From an uncultured Erysipelotrichaceae bacterium (GTDB lineage Bacteria > Bacillota_I > Bacilli_A > Erysipelotrichales > Erysipelotrichaceae), in the NCBI GenBank assembly GCA_902795905.1, contig CADBMY010000027.1, positions 1-8,438 on the forward strand: DNA of 8,438 nucleotides. Direction: 5' to 3'. A program made the translations under genes and the position numbers. This document shows positions 6,301 to 8,438 of the stretch, piece by piece (the first letter of the stretch is position 1; the number at the start of each line of letters is the position of its first letter). Below the pieces are notes generated by a model. The model ran no database searches. It was given only the letters and a program-made list of their open reading frames with translations, and had not been told where the DNA came from.

Positions 6301-8438
6301 TACTCCGTCCGCAGAGCCGTCACGGGATCGCTCTTGGCCGCCTTACGGGAAGGAATGATGCCGCCGATCAGTGTCAGTACAACACTCAGGGCGATCAGGA
6401 TCACTCCTGCCTCTATCGGCAGATAGGCATTGACGGAGTAATTATCCGAGATCGTATGGATCAGATAGTTGCCCGGGATCAGCAGGAGTCTGGATATACC
6501 GACACCCAGCAGACCCGCAAGCAGACCGATGATAAATGTCTCGGCATTGAATACCTCGGAGATATTCCGCTTGGAAGCACCGATCGCTCTCAGGATACCG
6601 ATCTCCTTCTTCCGTTCGAGAACACTGATATACGTGATAACACCGATCATGATCGAAGAAACGACCAGAGAGATCGCCACAAACGCAATCAGTACGTAGG
6701 ATATCGTATCGACGATACTCGTTACCGAGGACATCAGGGTACCGACGATATCGGTATAGGTGATCACCTTGTCCTTATCGACAAATTCCATCTTCTTGTT
6801 GTATTCATCCAGGATACGTGTGATCTCTGCCTTGGCCTCAAAGTCCTTCGGGTAGATCGAGATCATTGAAGGCTTGTTCAGATCCGCATAACCAAGTTTG
6901 CGCAGATTGCCGTCATAGGTCTCCTGTGCCGTACTCATCAGGGACATCATCAGATCCTGCATGTCTTCCTCGGTCATTGTCATCGTAAACGCTCTGGCGA
7001 ATACCGAAGTATCAAAGGAGATCGCATTCGGAATATTGTATGCCATCTGTGACATCGCTTTCTGCATGGATGACGAGATCTGTTCGGTCACCGTGCCCAT
7101 GACCTGCATCATGACATCGGAGATCATCTTACCGAGGGCATCCCCGTAGGACGAACTGTTCTCGGAAATGATCTTCGTCAGCTGTTTCTGCAGAGCTTCG
7201 GTATTGATGATCGAATTCACCGTCTTGGTGATCTGTTTCTGTCCCTCTTTACTCTCCAGATAATCCTCAAAGGACGAAGAGAGCTTCTCGGGATCGGGCA
7301 GATCATTCTCCTTTGCATAGTCTTCGTAAGCCTGGGCAACGGTATTCAGCAGTGCTTCCACATCCTCATCTTTGATCTCGATATCCTGGTGACTTGCCGC
7401 AAACATGGCGACACCTTCCTGCAGTCTCTGACTGCCTTCATCCGTACCGAGATACTCGATGATATTGGCTGTCAGCTGATCAGGATCGGTATATCCCATC
7501 TCCTGTGCATATGCAGGATAACCCTGCAGTACATATTCGATCACGCCGGCAAGTTCTTCGGGTGTGATCTCTGAAATACCGGATTCATCCATGATCTTCT
7601 GCATCTCTTCCTGCAGCAGTTTGCGGGTATCTTCTTCCTCCATAAACTGGCGGAAAGATTCCGGAAGCTTGGAGAAGTCCGTTGTCGGATCATTAGAGGC
7701 ATACTTCAGATAGCTGTTCAGCAGTTCCTCAAATAATGTATCGGCATTGCTGAGGTCCATGTCGATATCCAGCTGTGAGAGAATATCCGTCATATCCATC
7801 TGCGGCAGGGATGACATATCCATGGAGAAGGAATCCGGACTCAGCATCGAAGAGAGATCCATGTTGGAAAGATCAGAGAAAGCCGAAGGATCGATCTGCA
7901 GCTTACTGGTGTCAAAAGAGAACGCATTGGCCATCAGGTCGGTATTGATCGAGAACATCGAACTCATATTCACATCCGGTTTCTCCGTATCGGAGAAATC
8001 TCTGCCGGTAAAGACATTCATTGTTCTGTCCGCAAGCTGTTCCTGCGTGATCCGTGTATCCCCTGACCGTGTTACACAATGTTCGATCAGACTGTACGGA
8101 TAACCGATACCGGATGTTAACATCGCAATATCCGTATCCGGTTTACGCTGCACAACACCGACGATCTTAATATCATCGCTGTTCCTCAGCAGATCCATCA
8201 TATAGGCATGATCATCAGTCTTGTTTACCCACACGCTGTATTCCTCATCGTAGCGGTAATAATCCGCTGTATTCGCAAGTTTAAAACTGATCCCGAGGAA
8301 ATCACTGTAGTTATACTTCTTCTCGTTGATCTTTACCTCGACCGTCTCTTCATTCATGAAGCTTTCAATCATCTTATCCAGTTCTGCCGTATCCTTAAGA
8401 CCTAACGCATACAGCACAAAGTCAGAGATACTGCCGTC
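6300..8438 (-). CDS. ABC transporter permease with large extracellular domain, C-terminal part (5' end outside window)
   Basis: The reading frame is open to the window edge, so 712 residues are visible and the true start lies beyond it; residue numbers here count from that edge. The C-terminus is a FtsX/MacB-type permease domain: membrane segments at about 578-602, 633-652 and 676-696, the cytoplasmic coupling motif ERKKEIGILRAIGASKR (608-624), and the typical ending PSRKAAKSDPVTALRTE. Residues 1 to about 575 are soluble and probably extracellular, with a Met/Ser/Asp-rich tract (158-229) and three 64-residue repeats. An earlier membrane segment, and in relatives often a fused ATPase domain, would lie outside the window. 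It probably uses ATP hydrolysis to move or release a substrate at the cell surface, as MacB or LolCDE do, but the substrate is unknown. The gene ends 35 bases before GH2 with no terminator between, so read-through is likely. Confidence 0.9.
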   Translation of the reverse strand, partial: DGSISDFVLYALGLKDTAELDKMIESFMNEETVEVKINEKKYNYSDFLGISFKLANTADYYRYDEEYSVWVNKTDDHAYMMDLLRNSDDIKIVGVVQRKPDTDIAMLTSGIGYPYSLIEHCVTRSGDTRITQEQLADRTMNVFTGRDFSDTEKPDVNMSSMFSINTDLMANAFSFDTSKLQIDPSAFSDLSNMDLSSMLSPDSFSMDMSSLPQMDMTDILSQLDIDMDLSNADTLFEELLNSYLKYASNDPTTDFSKLPESFRQFMEEEDTRKLLQEEMQKIMDESGISEITPEELAGVIEYVLQGYPAYAQEMGYTDPDQLTANIIEYLGTDEGSQRLQEGVAMFAASHQDIEIKDEDVEALLNTVAQAYEDYAKENDLPDPEKLSSSFEDYLESKEGQKQITKTVNSIINTEALQKQLTKIISENSSSYGDALGKMISDVMMQVMGTVTEQISSSMQKAMSQMAYNIPNAISFDTSVFARAFTMTMTEEDMQDLMMSLMSTAQETYDGNLRKLGYADLNKPSMISIYPKDFEAKAEITRILDEYNKKMEFVDKDKVITYTDIVGTLMSSVTSIVDTISYVLIAFVAISLVVSSIMIGVITYISVLERKKEIGILRAIGASKRNISEVFNAETFIIGLLAGLLGVGISRLLLIPGNYLIHTISDNYSVNAYLPIEAGVILIALSVVLTLIGGIIPSRKAAKSDPVTALRTE
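7212..7733 (-). repeat. Three 64-residue protein repeats in the ABC permease extracellular domain
   Basis: Three units (about 7733-7587, 7562-7401 and 7373-7212) align without gaps over 35 residues. The shared pattern is Y-x-x-Y-A-x6-D-x3-L-x3-[FI]-x-x-[YF]-[LM]. The first Tyr of each unit falls at visible-fragment positions 243, 307 and 371, an exact 64-residue (192-base) period. Units two and three share about 11 of the 35 aligned residues. The DNA has diverged, so this is an old duplication rather than a recent tandem repeat. Confidence 0.72.

Noticed and set aside
5167..6426. Long + strand open frame of 419 codons opposite the GH2 signal, sugar-binding and barrel region
   Set aside because: Cys- and Arg-rich, with no family resemblance. 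It lies antisense to a well-supported GH2 gene and crosses its promoter gap. It is a by-product of codon bias in the real gene.
8415..8417. GTG as start codon of the permease gene
   Set aside because: The frame continues without a stop to the window edge (DGSISDF precedes), so this GTG is an internal Val codon of a longer protein.
1..8438. CRISPR array, insertion sequence or attachment site near the CARF gene and the tRNA
   Set aside because: No repeat-spacer pattern, transposase, terminal inverted repeats or integrase is visible. The tRNA 3' end is not duplicated in the window as far as I can see.

Overview
The window is about 8.4 kb of compact bacterial chromosome. It carries the 3' end of a tRNA-Leu gene on the + strand, followed by six tightly packed genes that all read on the - strand. 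Protein character (a Firmicutes-style DUF1887 protein, a BgaA-like secreted GH2 enzyme, a Gram-positive ABC permease with a very large extracellular domain, no outer-membrane features) and strong AGGAGG-type ribosome binding sites point to Bacillota. A host-associated, roughly 50% GC lineage such as Erysipelotrichia is possible, but that is a guess. GATC is unusually frequent: about 120 sites by hand count, against about 33 expected from even base composition.

Layout in + coordinates: tRNA-Leu(GAG) 3' part (1-61) with its own intrinsic terminator (74-95); a second terminator facing the other way (99-119); then, leftward-transcribed, ribonuclease Z (118-1029), an O6-alkylguanine-DNA alkyltransferase (1017-1490), a PAP2-family membrane phosphatase (1474-2430), a CARF-type DUF1887/Card1-like nuclease (2441-3568), a secreted GH2 beta-galactosidase-like enzyme (3565-6264), and the C-terminal 712 residues of an ABC transporter permease that runs off the right edge (6300-8438). 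There is no gene-free stretch above 56 bases.

Read in the direction of transcription, the order is ABC permease, GH2, CARF nuclease, PAP2, ogt, rnz, terminator. From GH2 to rnz the junctions are a 4-base overlap, a 10-base gap, a 17-base overlap and a 13-base overlap, so these five genes look like one translationally coupled operon. In the 35-base gap ahead of GH2 there is a perfect TATAAT placed so that transcription would start at the A of the GH2 ATG. No Shine-Dalgarno sequence precedes that ATG, and an ACACGA-N8-TCGTGT dyad fills the promoter spacer. The operon may therefore be driven by a regulated promoter giving a leaderless mRNA.

The gene set is functionally mixed: sugar hydrolysis outside the cell, a cyclic-oligonucleotide-type sensor nuclease, lipid phosphate hydrolysis, DNA alkylation repair and tRNA maturation. 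The most unusual element is the CARF/PD-(D/E)xK nuclease with no cas gene, CRISPR repeat or cyclase in view, coupled to housekeeping genes. The second is the ABC permease, whose extracellular domain holds three ungapped 64-residue repeats next to a Met/Ser/Asp-rich tract.
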